From NCBI RefSeq assembly GCF_001640805.2, contig NC_066855.1, forward strand, positions 186,001 through 250,000: DNA of 64,000 nt, written 5' to 3'. This DNA comes from Lates calcarifer (Eukaryota; Chordata; Actinopteri; Centropomidae). The position numbers and the translations under genes are program-made. Below the pieces are notes generated by a model. It had not been told where the DNA came from, made no database searches, and was given only the letters and a program-made list of their open reading frames with translations. Positions 34,916 to 47,260 of this stretch are shown piece by piece; position 1 is the stretch's first letter, and each line of letters begins with the position of its first letter.

Positions 34916-35410
34916 ATTCACTGATCAGCCTTAACATGACCACTGGTGGATGAAGTGAATAACATCGATCCTCTCGTTATAACACAACCACAAAAACTGC
35001 TCAGAAAGGTCTTGAGGAACATGACAAAGAGCCCAAGGTATGGACCTGGGCTCCAGACTCCCCAGATCCCAGTCTGATTCAGTACCTGTGGGACCTGCCT
35101 AATATTGCATAGGTCCCCCTCATACTGGCAAAACAGCTCTGACCTGTTGGGGCTTGGACATGGGATCTCTGAAGATCTCCTGTAGTGTCTGGCACCGGGA
35201 CATTGGCAGCAGATCCTTTGGGTCCTGTGGGTTGCAGCATGGGGCCTCGATGGATCTGACTTGTTCTGGATCATCCCACAGATGCTGGGTCAGATTGGGA
35301 TCTGGGGAGTCTGGAGCCCAGGTCCACACCTTGTCACACCAGGTCACCATCAATCCAGGAAACACCTGTAGATATTTTATCATCCCCTGCAAGAGTCACA
35401 GCTCCAGAGG
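34916..35410. mobile_element. Inverted composite of Tc1/mariner relics, copy B
   Basis: The left end TTCACTGATCAGCCTTAACA and TGAAGTGAATAACATCGAT (34917-34975) match the terminal repeat of a fish Tc1/mariner element. After a large deletion a plus-strand transposase fragment follows (34990-35094, WTWAPDSPDPSLIQYLWD). A minus-strand fragment then runs from 35410 to 35095, containing WTWAPDSPDPNLTQHLWD and the transposase C-terminus. Arms 35037-35094 and 35273-35330 are inverted copies, about 88% identical. The expected catalytic glutamate before HLWD is glutamine in both, so it is inactive. Confidence 0.8.
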
Positions 35411-35890
35411 CGACATGGAGGTCGCCAGGTGACCAGTGAAGTACTTTCAAGTACTCACTCATATATGAGTGATCAAATCAGATTGGTTGACTTGATTTAA
35501 TAGAATATCTGAGAACATTTGTCTGCACTGAGGGAACCAGGGAAGATCCCCTCCAATATCCACTCTCTTACACTCTCCAGCTGACACGTGCATGAGGAGT
35601 GATTTATGTGTTGAAGAGGTCTGATGCACTGTGATTATTTGCTGCTGTTATGGAAGTGGGTGACCCAGTTCTCTAAATCTGTTTCACATCTAGGTTGAAT
35701 TTTGCATCGAGACACCGTGAGTTCCACCTACATGACATGTAGATCAGACCTGAATAAGGACAGGATGTGAGAGTGCATGAGTAGAGGCTCTTCATGTTGA
35801 GCTGCCATAATGAAGAGTTTTGAAGAGCAAACACCACCATGAGGCTGACACCTGAGTGAAATGACCTGAGACTATGAATTGGTTCATCAG
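35411..35890. other. Non-coding, no gene seen
   Basis: It contains a short palindromic stretch, ACTCACTCATATATGAGTGA (35453-35472). Nothing else is recognisable. Confidence 0.4.
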
Positions 35891-35945
35891 TTCATGTCCA
35901 CCCTCAGGATGAATTGTAATAACTTTGCTGGTCCCCTGAAGTTAA
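35891..35945 (+). repeat. Old teleost interspersed repeat, copy 3 (fragment)
   Basis: TTCATGTCCACCCTCAGGAT, GAATTGTAATAACTTTGCTG and GTCCCCTGAAGTTAAG match an internal part of the repeat family also seen at 129-312. Only about 55 bp remain. Confidence 0.6.
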
Positions 35946-37914
35946 GACACATATTTCATCTGATAACAAAAATGATCATGAGATACATCAGTATCTGATT
36001 GAGCTCAGTGACTGTGATTGATCAGTCACTCTGTGTTTGCTTCAGGGTAATGAACATCACGTTTTTAAAAAGTGGGAAAAGTCTAAACAGATGGTTTAAT
36101 TACTTCAGATGAGGATGTGAGAGAAGAAATTGTACAAGCAGAGGAGAACATTCAGCACTGCACCACACACCAGGCCAGAATCATTTTTATAGTCAGTAAC
36201 CGAACACGTCTCATCCAAAACATGATTTTCTATTGATCTGTTCTCATACGCATTTTCAGTTTGCTCATAGAAAAACCTTGAATAGTTGAAAAAGTGAAAT
36301 TTAAAAAAAAAAAAAGTTTTGAAACATTACCAAAAAAAATAAAAATCCTTCATCCTACAGTTTAATTCCACTGCCACACAGCCCGTTTGTTTTCACTGGC
36401 CAACCGTTCTTTTGAAACAGAGTCATTCTCCTGAAGAGGAGCTTGTCCATATATAGTATGGTATACTGAGCTGTAGTTTTCAGGTTGAACGCTGCAGTTT
36501 GTACACTGAGGTGTATTTTGTAATGTAGGTCCTCTGTAGGGTTACAACATGACGCAAATGACCAGAAGATGAAAAACATCAACTCCTCCAGCGCTGTGTG
36601 CACTTTGATGACAGCCATTTGTAGAAAGCAGTGTTGAGGCCACACTGTGTGGAACTCAATCACTACTCTTTGCTGATGTGGCTTTTTGAAAGCAATACAG
36701 AGAGTAAGAAACAGAGGTCATTTTATGGCTGGTACAAAATGCATCAGAGTAGAGACTAAATAAATGTGCTCCCGCCTGAGCAACACAGCTCAAGTCCCTG
36801 AATACAAATTGAGAGGGAGGGTGGAGGAGAATGCTGCTCCAGCTCTCCTGATTCCTCCAGGATTGGATGTGCCTTATTTCCAAGTGAAGTGCTCACTGCT
36901 GCCGTTCTCTGGCCTTTGGTCCTCCTCTGCTATCTCACTTTCAATTATTAGTTTTCTTCCTCTTTTTCCTCCGTGGGGGTGGAGGGACTGTGAAGAGGGA
37001 AGAGGTGACGTGACCCGATTTATATCAAATCAGGCCTAACAGAGGACAACTCATCGTCACATTTCCTTTTGATTAGACTCTGGTGTTGGAGCAACGGAAG
37101 AGAAGAGCATCAGGGGGCCGGAGGAGCACGCAGGCCTGATAACAGGCAATCAGAGCGAGCCACAGGTCAGCCTCTATGTGCCTCTGTCGGGGTAATAGTG
37201 TTGAGACTGTACCATGCATCCATTTAAGTAGTTGTCTTGGTAATGAGGCTGCACATACACACAGTTTGTACATCACAGCTCTGGCTGGAGACTCCCACAG
37301 TGTCTTGCCATGCAGCTCCTCCATTGTTGAGCCCAGACAGCTCACACTAAACCAGCCCCCCCCACTTTCCAATTAAGACACTGCAGGGAAAAAAGATGAT
37401 GACCTGTCACAGACGCCTTCAAGATCCTGGATATTTACGAAGCGAAATCAAGATCTGAAGGAATTTAGTATTAAAGTGCTAAATCACAAATCCTTTCCTC
37501 TGGGGTGTTAATATTCTTCTTAGCCCCCCCCCGCAGAGAGAATGAAAGAACTTCCTAATTGAATGTCTCCTTACGGCCTGATTCTGTGATTATAGTGATG
37601 TTTCTGTCACTTCTCACTTACACACTTTGCTGTGTGTTTACATTTTTAGCTCTTACAGGTGTGGAGCCTCAGTTCATGTTGTTACAGGTAAATCAAAGTG
37701 AGGGTGAAGATCATATCCTCACTAATCTGCAGATCGTCTTATTTTGAGATGACTGGAGATATTCTGATGCCAGAGCAGTTATCACTTTAATCACCATGAA
37801 TTAATTATCACAGGCTTTTATATAATTAAACTGTAGAGAGACCTACATGCTTTTATTTCTAAATGAACCTGTTTCATAAATATATGCATCATATTTGAAT
37901 AAGAACTGTCCCTG
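35946..37914. other. Non-coding; A-runs near 36.3 kb, possible conserved block near 37.0 kb
   Basis: A 13-bp A run lies at 36302-36314 and an A-rich tract follows to 36345. The block 36930-37150 (TTTCAATTATTAGTTTTC, CCGATTTATATCAAATCAGG, TTCCTTTTGATTAGACTC) is repeat-free and regulatory-looking. No exon is supported. The 102- and 99-codon minus ORFs have no motif. Confidence 0.35.
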
Positions 37915-38067
37915 TAGCACACACAGGAGGTGAACTTAAAGACAGGTGGACTCAGGAAAGCAGTCTTTATTTAGTGAAGATTGAATTCTTAAAGTCAGCA
38001 CAGATCAGATAAACAGAACTCAAAGGAAAAGATCCAAAAAACAGTCTGAGGTCAAGAAACAAAGACA
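37915..38067 (-). repeat. Possible retroelement end (antisense)
   Basis: AAGCAGTCTTTATTTAGTGA, AGATAAACAGAACTCAAAGG and GGTCAAGAAACAAAGAC on the plus strand look like the reverse complement of a fish retroelement terminal region with its AATAAAGACT-type signal. It lies flush against the repeat at 38068. It is weak. Confidence 0.3.
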
Positions 38068-38150
38068 TATCCCGCCCCTCACCCAGTGTCAGCTGGGATT
38101 GGCTCCTGCCCTCTGCAGGACAAGTGGCACAGGTAATAAATGGATGAATT
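38068..38150 (+). repeat. Teleost SINE/LINE-like repeat, 3' end fragment
   Basis: CCCGCCCCTCACCCAGTGTC, AGCTGGGATTGGCTCCTGCC, TGCAGGACAAGTGGCACAGG and TAATAAATGGATGAAT match the well-known fish phrase ending in GATAAGCGG...AATGGATGAATGG. It is probably the other end of the family seen in reverse at 13916-14090. Confidence 0.7.
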
Positions 38151-40802
38151 AGCTGTTAGCACTTTTTATGTGCAGCAGACAAAACGCGACCTCTGAGGTG
38201 ACTGAGTTATGAGGAGCTTCTTTGTCTGTGGATTTCTGAAAGTTTACTTGCAGTGCACATCAGAGATAACAACATCTCACTGAATCTAAAACTACTCGTG
38301 TCACGTCTGTGTGTTCAGATCTGAGTTCTGACTCTGAGAGAACCAGGATGTTTGATGCAGACTGAGGGTGTTAAAGTTCATTCTCTGCCTCCATGGTCTG
38401 TGTGTCCCAGGCTGAGGCTGAACTACAGTAATAATTCTGTTGGTGTCAGGACACCAGCGTACCGCCGTCACACCGAGTGTCTGCTTCACGTCTCTCCCTC
38501 GGGCTCTTCTCTGAATAATGGTTTTCATTTGAGCATATACTGTAAGTAGTTTAGTGTGATCCTGCAGGGTTGAATTAATAACTCACCTTGTCCTCAGTCG
38601 TGTGCTCGTCTGCAGAAGACGGCCGGTGGGCTCGGTCTGGATGCATCCAGCAGTTGTTTACTTCCTTCTCAGTTTCCTTGGCAACCAACCCATTAGCACT
38701 CATTATCATAACCCCAGTGGTAAAGGGAGGGGAGCTGGAATAGAGACCTCATCATGTTACACACACTTACCAGACAGGAGAATAGAAAATAATGACGTCT
38801 AATCTCAGCACACACCTGTCAGAGGGAGGTCATGTGTTACTGTGGAGGGATAATCGCTCTGCTGCTGTAATGGACGTGGCAGGGTGGGATATGGACGATG
38901 TGGATCTACATCCTGTTTATTCTGCTGGACGCTTTATGTTGTGACGTCATGTTTTAGTTTCACACATTTTCACAAATAATAATAAGCTGTGTGAACTCTT
39001 CATGTGCAGCAGAGATGAAACCCTGACATCTCAGTGACATTACAGACAAACACAGGTTTAACCTTCTGTGTCTCTATCAGTCATATTCCCCGTCTGCACT
39101 GAAGTTGTATTTGAGCATATACTCCAGCTCAGTGTGAATTTAAAAGCCCCCTGGAACAGTGTAGACACTAATGAGCTTTTAATATTTAATGACACATATT
39201 AGTCCAGATCCAGCTGATAGGAAATGATCAGCAGTGTTTCTGATTACTGCGACCATTAACACAGTAAAGAGTTAGTGAGTGATTTCACACTACTATTTAG
39301 AGACTACATAAGTAAACAGAAGTCACACTCACACAGTTAAACTCATTCACACCTGTTAGCTGCCCAGCGCAGCGACACTCTGACCTGCTGGCTGAGATGA
39401 AGGACTTAATATGTGCATAATGCTGCTTTTTCACCTGTATTTTTTGATCCCTGCCTTGTTCAGTCCCAGCAGTTTAAAAAGGCTGAACAGGTCCTTTAAC
39501 TGTGGGAGTGTCCTGCTGATGGCTGATGTAAAGCTAAGAGGAGGCTCTGTGTCTGCTGACGGTGGAAATGTGAATCCCATCAGGTCTTGTGATGGTTTTC
39601 ACGAGGTCAGAGTGGAAGTGTTTTCAGTCTGCTGTAGCAAAGAGCAGCACAGTTCATCATGTCTCCTACATACAGTATGGAGTTGGTTCCCTCCCTGTGT
39701 GCCTGCATCAGTGCCTGTTTCTCCCTGATAACCAGCACTCCAGTTTCCAGCTGTCTGGCATGCCACTTGTGTCCATTAAGTCTTTTTTAATACAATATGC
39801 ATTCTCTCATTTAAAAGTAATAGATGGAATCAGCAGGGAGCCACCATCTGCTGATAACAAGGAAGAAGTCTGTGATTTAATACAATTTCACTGCAGAGCA
39901 CTTCCATCTGAAGTCATCTGTTTTCAGTTCTGAAAATAAAGATTAATTACAGCACACTGATTATTCTTCTACTTCTTCTCTGCTGTTTGCAAACAAGTGA
40001 ATTTAGTTCATGTTTCAATCAGTGAATTCCAACCAGTTGCCTTTATCTGTACAAAGATGATGTACAGATATACAGTAATGGTTAATGGCTTGTGTATACA
40101 TATAGTAAATGATGGAGGTGTACCCTGTAAACTCGACATTCCTTCCTGTCTCTGAAACCAAAAACCAGGAAATAAGGAGCCATAGGAAGAAAACTCAGGG
40201 AAGGTTCCTGTTTCCATAAGAACTGAAGATTAAGCAAAAGAATCTGGTAATGGATTGAGAAACAATGACAGGGGTTTCTGATTGTGTTTGATGATTGGAC
40301 GCACAGAGGAAACACAGCTGCAGATTTTTTATTTGTTTTATTATTATTATTATTATTGTTACCTTTATTACCTTTTCTGACCTTTTCTTACCTTTCCTTC
40401 TTGGGTTCCTGGAAAAGTTCCTGCAGTGGAAACAGAGGAGTACTGTATATGAGAAAGATGAGGTGTGTGCATCATCAACACACAGCTAATGGAGGCAGTG
40501 AGGGTACTTTAAAACCATTAGCCCCCCATTAGCACTTCTCTCAATCATAACTCAATCAAAATCAACAGACAGACAGAAAATGTGACAGATATTTTCAGAC
40601 TCAGTGGAACTTTCTGAGGACACCACTTCATAGACCTTCACTGCAAATAAACATCCCCATCATAAGATCAGAAACAACTTGACTTGAACTCCTGAACTTG
40701 TCTCGGAGTCGTTCTGTGTTTGTGTTTTTCAGTGTCAGTGACACTGAGTATTAAAATGTGGGATCTGTTCCAGAGTGTCAGTGTTCCTTGGTTTAGAATG
40801 AA

Positions 40803-40803
<1 letters not shown>
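38151..40803. other. Non-coding; (TTA)n at 40338-40356
   Basis: No exon is supported. The ORFs at 39411-39933 overlap out of frame. A short TTA trinucleotide tract is followed by T/C-rich sequence to 40410. Confidence 0.45.

Positions 40804-40845
<42 letters not shown>
40804..40845. repeat. (AC)n microsatellite, 42 bp
   Basis: A pure AC tract. It is the first of three within 760 bp. Confidence 0.98.
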
Positions 40846-40846
<1 letters not shown>

Positions 40847-41348
40847 GTCATGGCAGATGTGTGTGTAAGTGTGTGACAGAGTGACTTTATGCCTAAAGCT
40901 GTGAAGCAGTTTCACAAATTAGCAAGAGAGAAAATAAAGAGCTGAGTATGGAACAACTTCACATTATCAACACACACAGCTGATGATACAGATGTTTCTC
41001 TTTCAGAATAAAAGCACCTCGCTCCTCTGCTCTCACAACATCATCTGTCTCCCTCAAGACAAAAAATAAACAAAAACAAAAACAAAACTAGAGCCAATCA
41101 ATGTATTTGCACTCACTGGAGGAATTTAAATTTCCTGTACAAACATACACAGGGATTCAAGCGTGTAGTGAACGTGATGTGAAATTAAATATGCAAAAGA
41201 GCAGAATGCATTTATTTTAAGTTGAATTTGATTCATGTATTTTTATTGTGCATATTATTTCCCCTTTCTTTTCTTGCAACAACAGATAAAGGAGTGTAAT
41301 TTAAAACTAGAATATCTCTCCTATGAATGTAAAGTTGAATTCATGAAC

Positions 41349-41349
<1 letters not shown>
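40846..41349. other. Non-coding spacer between microsatellites
   Basis: AT-rich, with AAACAAAAACAAAAACAAAA at about 41068-41087. I see no gene. Confidence 0.45.

Positions 41350-41388
<39 letters not shown>
41350..41388. repeat. (AC)n microsatellite, 39 bp
   Basis: A pure AC tract. The 89-codon ORF crossing it is an artefact. Confidence 0.98.
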
Positions 41389-41389
<1 letters not shown>

Positions 41390-41537
41390 TATGGGGTTTT
41401 GCATTTTTAAGACCAAATCACAGTGTGAATTAAAATGGACTGTGTACGGTTCAGTCAGAGCTTTGGGCGCTAACAGTCACACTCTGAATGGTTTTAAAAT
41501 TTAACAACAGAGATAACAGCTCACTGCTGGTGTTTGG

Positions 41538-41562
41538 ACACACACACACACACACACACACA
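41538..41562. repeat. (AC)n microsatellite, 25 bp
   Basis: A short pure AC tract, the third of the cluster. Confidence 0.95.
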
Positions 41563-42039
41563 GGAGAAATGACTTGATAGAGTCAATCTAAATTTGATTC
41601 AGATGCTGAAAGTGGTTGATTAGTCAGCAGGATTTATGTGGCAGAAAAGAGCTAAGTGCCACCTACATGCAGACCTTGGGAGACTGCATTGATATGCAGC
41701 GACTGGTTCGGAACCCAAATTAAAAAAGAATGTATTACACAGGATTTTACACTTGGCCGACCAGGCTGAAGAAAACTCATCACTCCACAGAGGAAGAGAT
41801 AAGTCCACAGGGAGAGATGGTGGGGGGGGGACACACACAAACACATCCAATGATACGCAGACCTCTTCTTTATTTCAGCATCAGTTTGACCCTGAAATGC
41901 TCAATAAATGTTTTACACAACATTCTCCTTTACGTACGTTAGTGGTGTTCTGTTGGTTTCTTCCTCCCTGTTGTTCTCTAAAACGAGTCCAAACATGATG
42001 ATGACGTACTCTGCTTTATTAGTCAGTCACATGACTCCT
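41563..42039. other. Non-coding, no gene seen
   Basis: ORFs on both strands overlap around 41620-41998 and carry no motif. Nine consecutive G lie near 41822-41830. Confidence 0.45.
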
Positions 42040-42345
42040 ACATTCATTTTCCAAGGATGGGCCCCGTCCATTTACAGACTAGTCTAACCGTGGCCGAGTG
42101 TCCGATCGATTGACAGACTAGAAGACATCGTTGAAAGTTCGGGTCTTGCTCCCCGTGGTTTTTGAAGGTTAAATATTTTGTGCTGTAGCTGCTATAAATC
42201 AATTTCCTCCATGTGCCCTGAATTCTATCTCCCATTAATTAAAAAGGATTAGTGAGAATTAATTGGTGGGCCTTGTAAGCCACCTCATCACATGTAAATT
42301 GCTTATTGAGGCAAAGTAATTAAAAGGAAACCCACACCCCAGGAG
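42040..42345. promoter_or_regulatory. Conserved-non-coding-like block, best candidate (tentative)
   Basis: A 300-bp repeat-free block contains CCGATCGATTGACAGACTAG (a TGACAG TALE-type site), GCTATAAATCAATTTCCTCC, CTCCCATTAATTAAAAAGG, GAGAATTAATTGGTGGGCC, ATGTAAATTGCTTATTGAGG and AAAGTAATTAAAAGG. The dense TAATTA homeodomain cores mixed with GC-balanced words are what vertebrate developmental enhancers look like. This is inference from texture; no alignment was run. Confidence 0.4.
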
Positions 42346-45300
42346 CTCCATCTGTTGTGTTAAGGACCTCTATGCACTCAGACAACAGGTTAGGGGCGAT
42401 GCACACTGCTAGATTTCTGATATAATGTGGACTCAATTAAGACGAGGAAATCAGGGACGAAGGCTCAGCCTCACTGTTTTTCTTTAGGGTCGCCTCCCAG
42501 CTCCCTGATCTACACAAAGATGCTACAACAGCAGCTTAATTAGCTGAAGAAAATCTTGCCGTCAATCAGCCCTGAGGGACGACAGCTAACACACAAACAC
42601 ACTGTTCTTCCACCAGTCACTGTTCTTACAGAGTACACACCTCATCATGCAGATGTGAATACAGCGCCACATGTCCACATGTTCTGTAGAGCTCCGCTCA
42701 CATTTCCCCTGCAGCCTCAGACTCACACACTCAGAGTTTTAGTGGCCATAGTGTAACACAGTTTGGCTCGGTGTTTAGCTCGTATTTAACATCCTGCTCA
42801 TGCTGCTGTTCCAGCTGTGTGTGAACTGACTGGTTTCCCCACCTGCATTAGCTAATGGCATCACTTACCTGATGCATGATGTGTGCTGCATGACTCAGTG
42901 ATCTAAGTGTGCTGGTGTTTGGTTAGAGTTAGGGTTAGGTTTGTTTCTCTTGTAACTGGTCAAAGGGTTTCTGTGCAGATTATCTGTGAATAGACCGGGT
43001 CCACAGATGACGGCTCTTAGCCACTGGTCTAAACTCTGAACTTAACATTCCAGCAACTGTTACAGTCAGGAGGGAGCTGTCATTAATTAAAGTGTCTTCA
43101 CAGAGAACCAGTGAAAGTGGGGCCGCTGGATGAATCAACCTCAGCCTGGTCAGCAGGTTAGTCCTGACATCTGCCACCGGCTCAGTGTGGATAATCACTG
43201 ATCCCTGCTCTGCCTCTCTCAGCCCTCCAGCTTTGTTAGGCTGCACCAAAGAAAAACACACGACAGGCTCTCATGGGATGAGCACATCAGCAGGTGTGAC
43301 GGATCCTTCACCGATGAAAAAAATTAGATTAATGATTGTTCAAATCAAAAGTAATTAAGAGAAGGTCGTGTATTTCTGTGGTCTTCATTAGAACTGCAGT
43401 GATGCCCCCCCCCCCCCGGTACCAACAGAGCTCATCATGGGGCCGCTCCCTCTCCCAGGGCCCAGGGGTAATTAGTTACAATGGCTGCAGGCAGCTTTTA
43501 GGAACTGCACACTGCATTTCCCACAGGCTTCTGTGTGTCCTATATGTGCCATGATGCAGGAGTGGACACACAGCAGAACTCCAGACTGAGACTGGGTCAG
43601 ATGCTTCCCTTTGTACACCTGTAGTTTTCTGTCCTGTAACCTAACCCTGCTGCTCTCAGATCAGTGTCCTCTTGAGGGCAGCGTATATTAGACAGTATGG
43701 TGAATACTGTTGGTGTCTACCTGATGAATGTACTGTTGTCTTCACCCATGGCTGCATCACATATTTAATTAAGTGAAAAGAATAAATACAAGCCAAACTG
43801 CTGCATACAGTGATTGTTGGTACAGTGTTAATTGTCTGGGTTCACCACCCTCTCACACTGACGCTGTCCACTGATCAGAATATTGATCATAGCTGCTTTA
43901 ACATCACTGTTGTCATTATATTTACCTGAGGCTCCAAAGCAGTGGCACAGGAATGAATGTGATTTCAGCAGTGTGAACTGCTTTTATAGAGCATGGAGCA
44001 TGTTGTGCATTAACAACAAAACCTTGGTCGTTTTGTTTGTTGGATGTTTGTGCGTGGGCAGGAAAAGACTCAAACAATCACCACCAACAAGACCAACAGA
44101 GTGCTGTGCCTTTCTGCTCTATCTCGCCTCTGCAACAAGGACCTACAGCCCACACAGCATATTGTTCATGTATAAGTCAGCGGCAGCGGTGACAATTATG
44201 GCGACGGCTGCAGATGTCCTTGGCTGGGGGTTCTGTTTGATCTGCCGTCCTGTCAGGAGGAAACTTCTTTCTCTTCAATTGCTTTGTGAAAAATGAGTCA
44301 ATTACCACGTTTCTTTGAGAGGATTCCCATTTTAGGTGAGTGGACGGTCATTTATCATCAGAGGTTTTGAGGCACAAGCCTGCTGACCCTGCAAGAAATC
44401 AAAAACCTAACCGATTTAAAGTTTTGGTCCTTTCCTTTAAAGCGTTAGTGTGTCCATGAGAGTGTGTGAGATGCATAGCTCCCAGGTAACGTATGGTCTG
44501 AAGGCAATCTGCCATGAACTATGTGCCCTTTCTCTATCAGCATATGAATATGTCCTGATGACTTACCTGTTTCATCAGTCAGACTGCAGCTGCAGTGAAA
44601 GCTCCTGTCCTCCAGCACATCCTCTGTTCTGTTTCTGTTCACTGATCCCTCCTCAAGCAGGCATCATATTCTGAGATCTAATGTTGGAGTGGCCTGGTCA
44701 CTGGAGACAATGCATTATGTGTCTTTGTCATCTGTGTATATGAGGGTGACACAGAGTGGATTTTCACTCCCACAGAAATAATCCTGTCCTGTTCCGACTC
44801 AGCATCTTCAGCCACACATTAAAATAGGGTTCATTCATTCATTCATTCAAAACCTGACTATTATGATTGATGGTTATTCCCGTCTCATCACAGTCACATT
44901 ACCACAATAATGACCAGAAAATATGGTGATAAAGTCCATATGTCTAGTCTCATGTGATGTCCAGATACGTGCACAGCTCAGTCTGTGGATAAAGGATGGG
45001 TTCTGTGATGCAGGTCAGAGTGTCTCTGAGGATGCAGCACTGATCCTTCACAGAACTGAGTCTGGATCTTAGTCCTGCACCAAGTGGCTGGTCTTGTTTT
45101 GGGCCGGTCGGCTGGTTCTCACCTCCATTCTGCTGTTTTTATTTGTCCTAACACATCGTCTGTCCTCACACTGTCACTCACTCGCTCTCACTCTCGTGGT
45201 GTAACGGTGTATTGTCATTGGCTGAGGGAGAAGACAGGAGCTGGTGTCCCTGATGAGAACACAGCAGAATCTCTCTCGTATAGAAATGAGCTCTGAATCG

Positions 45301-46734
45301 AGATAGTGGATAATTGGATTAATGTGCAGCCCTACTCGCTCTCTTGGGGTTGTCTGGCTTCACTGAGCAGAACAGTTGTTATCCAGGGTCAGTGTTTACA
45401 GCACCTGTCCAGCTACACGTGTTCACATGAAGCAGAACAAACGACACTGTCAAAAGCATGAATGAAGAGTTCAATATGAATGTAGATGAAACAAAGATAA
45501 TTCAGTTACAGTGAGAGCAGGAAGTGATGCTCACCAGCTGCTTTAAACAATATGTCACATAACTAGAACAGAGCAAGAACCTGATCAAATATTAAAGTAA
45601 GGAAGTCTTTTCTGTCTGTGTTGAAGAGTGTTAGTCACAGGAAGTGTTTCTGCTGCTGAAGCAGAGGGTGGAGAGAGGAGGAGGAGGAGGAGGAGGAGGA
45701 GGAGCTCACCCTGTCTGATGAGCTCCATCAGACTGAAATGTTGCTGAAGATGTTTGATTATCTTTCTAATAACCGATGACAGAGAGTTCTCATCATAATG
45801 TCTCCTCGTGTTATTCTGAGCTGGAGAGCGTGGAGGAGAGACAGTGCAGTGTGACTGTGTTACACACACTTAAATGATGAATGCACAGTAAGTAACAGGT
45901 CAGTGTGATGATCAGTGTGATGATCAGTGTGAGCAGCTGTCAGTCAGCAGCAGTGATCTCTCTGTTACTGTTCCTGTATTCCATGAAGCTCCAGGTTGTG
46001 TTTAGGTGTGTGTTGATGCTGTGTGTGTCTTTGCTCTGAGGTATGAACAGTTAGCCTCATGGCCAACAGCAATGTGACACCACAACACCAGAATATTCCA
46101 TCACTCAGGGTGAGAGAACATGTTTAATGTTTAATGTTGAGCTAAATGTTCCTGCAGCAGCATGTGTCTGTTAAACCTCCTCAGCTGCTCTGAGATCAGT
46201 GTAAACCTGTGTTCTTTACATACACGTGGCAACTTCTGATAAAATAAACAGTTTCTTGATGACAGATAATTATTCATCCTCGGTGACGTTTAGCAGAGTG
46301 GTTGCCAGGCAACACAGAGACGTAGTGGAAAGCATATTTAAAGACTGAGGTGATTATTAACATTTATCTGGATAGGGACATTAATTGTGCAGCTGTTGAG
46401 GTAGTGCTGAGTTGTGTCAGCTCTCCTCTGACTCAGGAGCTTCACTCGGGAAAGGTGCAGGTTTTAATCGAACAGGAACAGGAACGGTTCTCCAGCATCC
46501 AGCGGTTCACTGCCTCGTTCCTGACGTGATCTCACATCGTTAAAGCACCGCACATCGATTGTGTGCATTTGCTGAAGGAGTGAATGATGCAGTTTTTGAT
46601 CCATGGAATCTGTAACATGATACGTTAATGTGCTCTTCACTTGGATAATGTCTGTACTGTGTACAGTATGGTCTCCATTAGCAGAGCTAAGAAGGTATCC
46701 AGAGCCTGAGGGCACCTTCCTTGTTGCTCTCACA
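42346..46734. other. Non-coding; small tandem repeats
   Basis: No exon is supported over 4.4 kb. It contains GTTAGAGTTAGGGTTAGG at 42922-42939, a C13 run at 43405-43417, (TTCA)5 at 44830-44849, (GAG)10 at 45675-45704 and a 12-bp tandem (CAGTGTGATGAT) at 45901-45932. The 137-codon plus ORF at 43883-44296 has no motif. Its last 130 bp (GTGACAATTATGGCGACGGC, TGAGTCAATTACCACG) may be conserved non-coding DNA. Confidence 0.45.
45675..45704. repeat. (GAG)10 microsatellite
   Basis: Ten pure trinucleotide units. Read on the minus strand it gives a poly-leucine run in a spurious ORF. Confidence 0.97.
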
Positions 46735-47260
46735 CCATCTCTTCCCTCTTTAACCCTAATTGGCTCATTGTCAAAGGAGTTTGGCAGGAAAGAAAATCAA
46801 TGTTTCCCCAGGACATGATGAGAACCATCGATCCTGTCCAGCCTGTGAGCCTGAATGTCTTGTACTGTACCTACCATACAAACATGTACACACACACACA
46901 GAGAGTGTAAACCTTTCTCCTGACAGTCCAGATATACCTGTGAGAGCGCTCAGCTTCAGCAACCCAATACAAGCAGCAGGCCTTCACTAAAGATTGGTAT
47001 GATGGCTATCAGGGGAGAAGCAGATGAATGGAACACAATGAATAATTGAACAGAGTGGTAAAGAGTAAGGGGAAGCATAGCAAATTAGTCGATGTGTTCT
47101 TTTTCTTCATGAACTTGTTTTCACTTCATTATGCATAGCATCCTGTAGCTTGGCACTAAGGCCCCAGAAGCAGGCTACGTTTAATGAATGGAGAGCCTGG
47201 TTTTCAAAAGCATGCAGAGCATGGCTTCTCTACAAAAACCTATCATTAATACACTCTAAC
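46735..47260. promoter_or_regulatory. Conserved-non-coding-like stretch (tentative)
   Basis: Segments such as TTTAACCCTAATTGGCTCAT (46749 on), CATTATGCATAGCATCCTG and GCTACGTTTAATGAATGGAG (47120-47200) are repeat-free and motif-rich. A short (AC)n lies between them at about 46887-46899. Confidence is low because boundaries cannot be seen without alignment. Confidence 0.25.

Noticed and set aside
36302..36345. A-rich runs as a possible retroposon tail
   Set aside because: No recognisable SINE, LINE or processed gene lies immediately upstream.
42922..42939. Telomere-like GTTAGAGTTAGGGTTAGG
   Set aside because: Fewer than three hexamers. Such short matches are expected by chance and do not show an interstitial telomere.
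43883..44296. 137-codon plus-strand ORF
   Set aside because: No recognisable domain and mixed-composition translation. The underlying DNA looks more like conserved non-coding sequence.
45273..45335. GAATCGAGATAGTGG...GCAGCCCTAC, similar to a hAT-like 3' end
   Set aside because: Too short and no matching other end.
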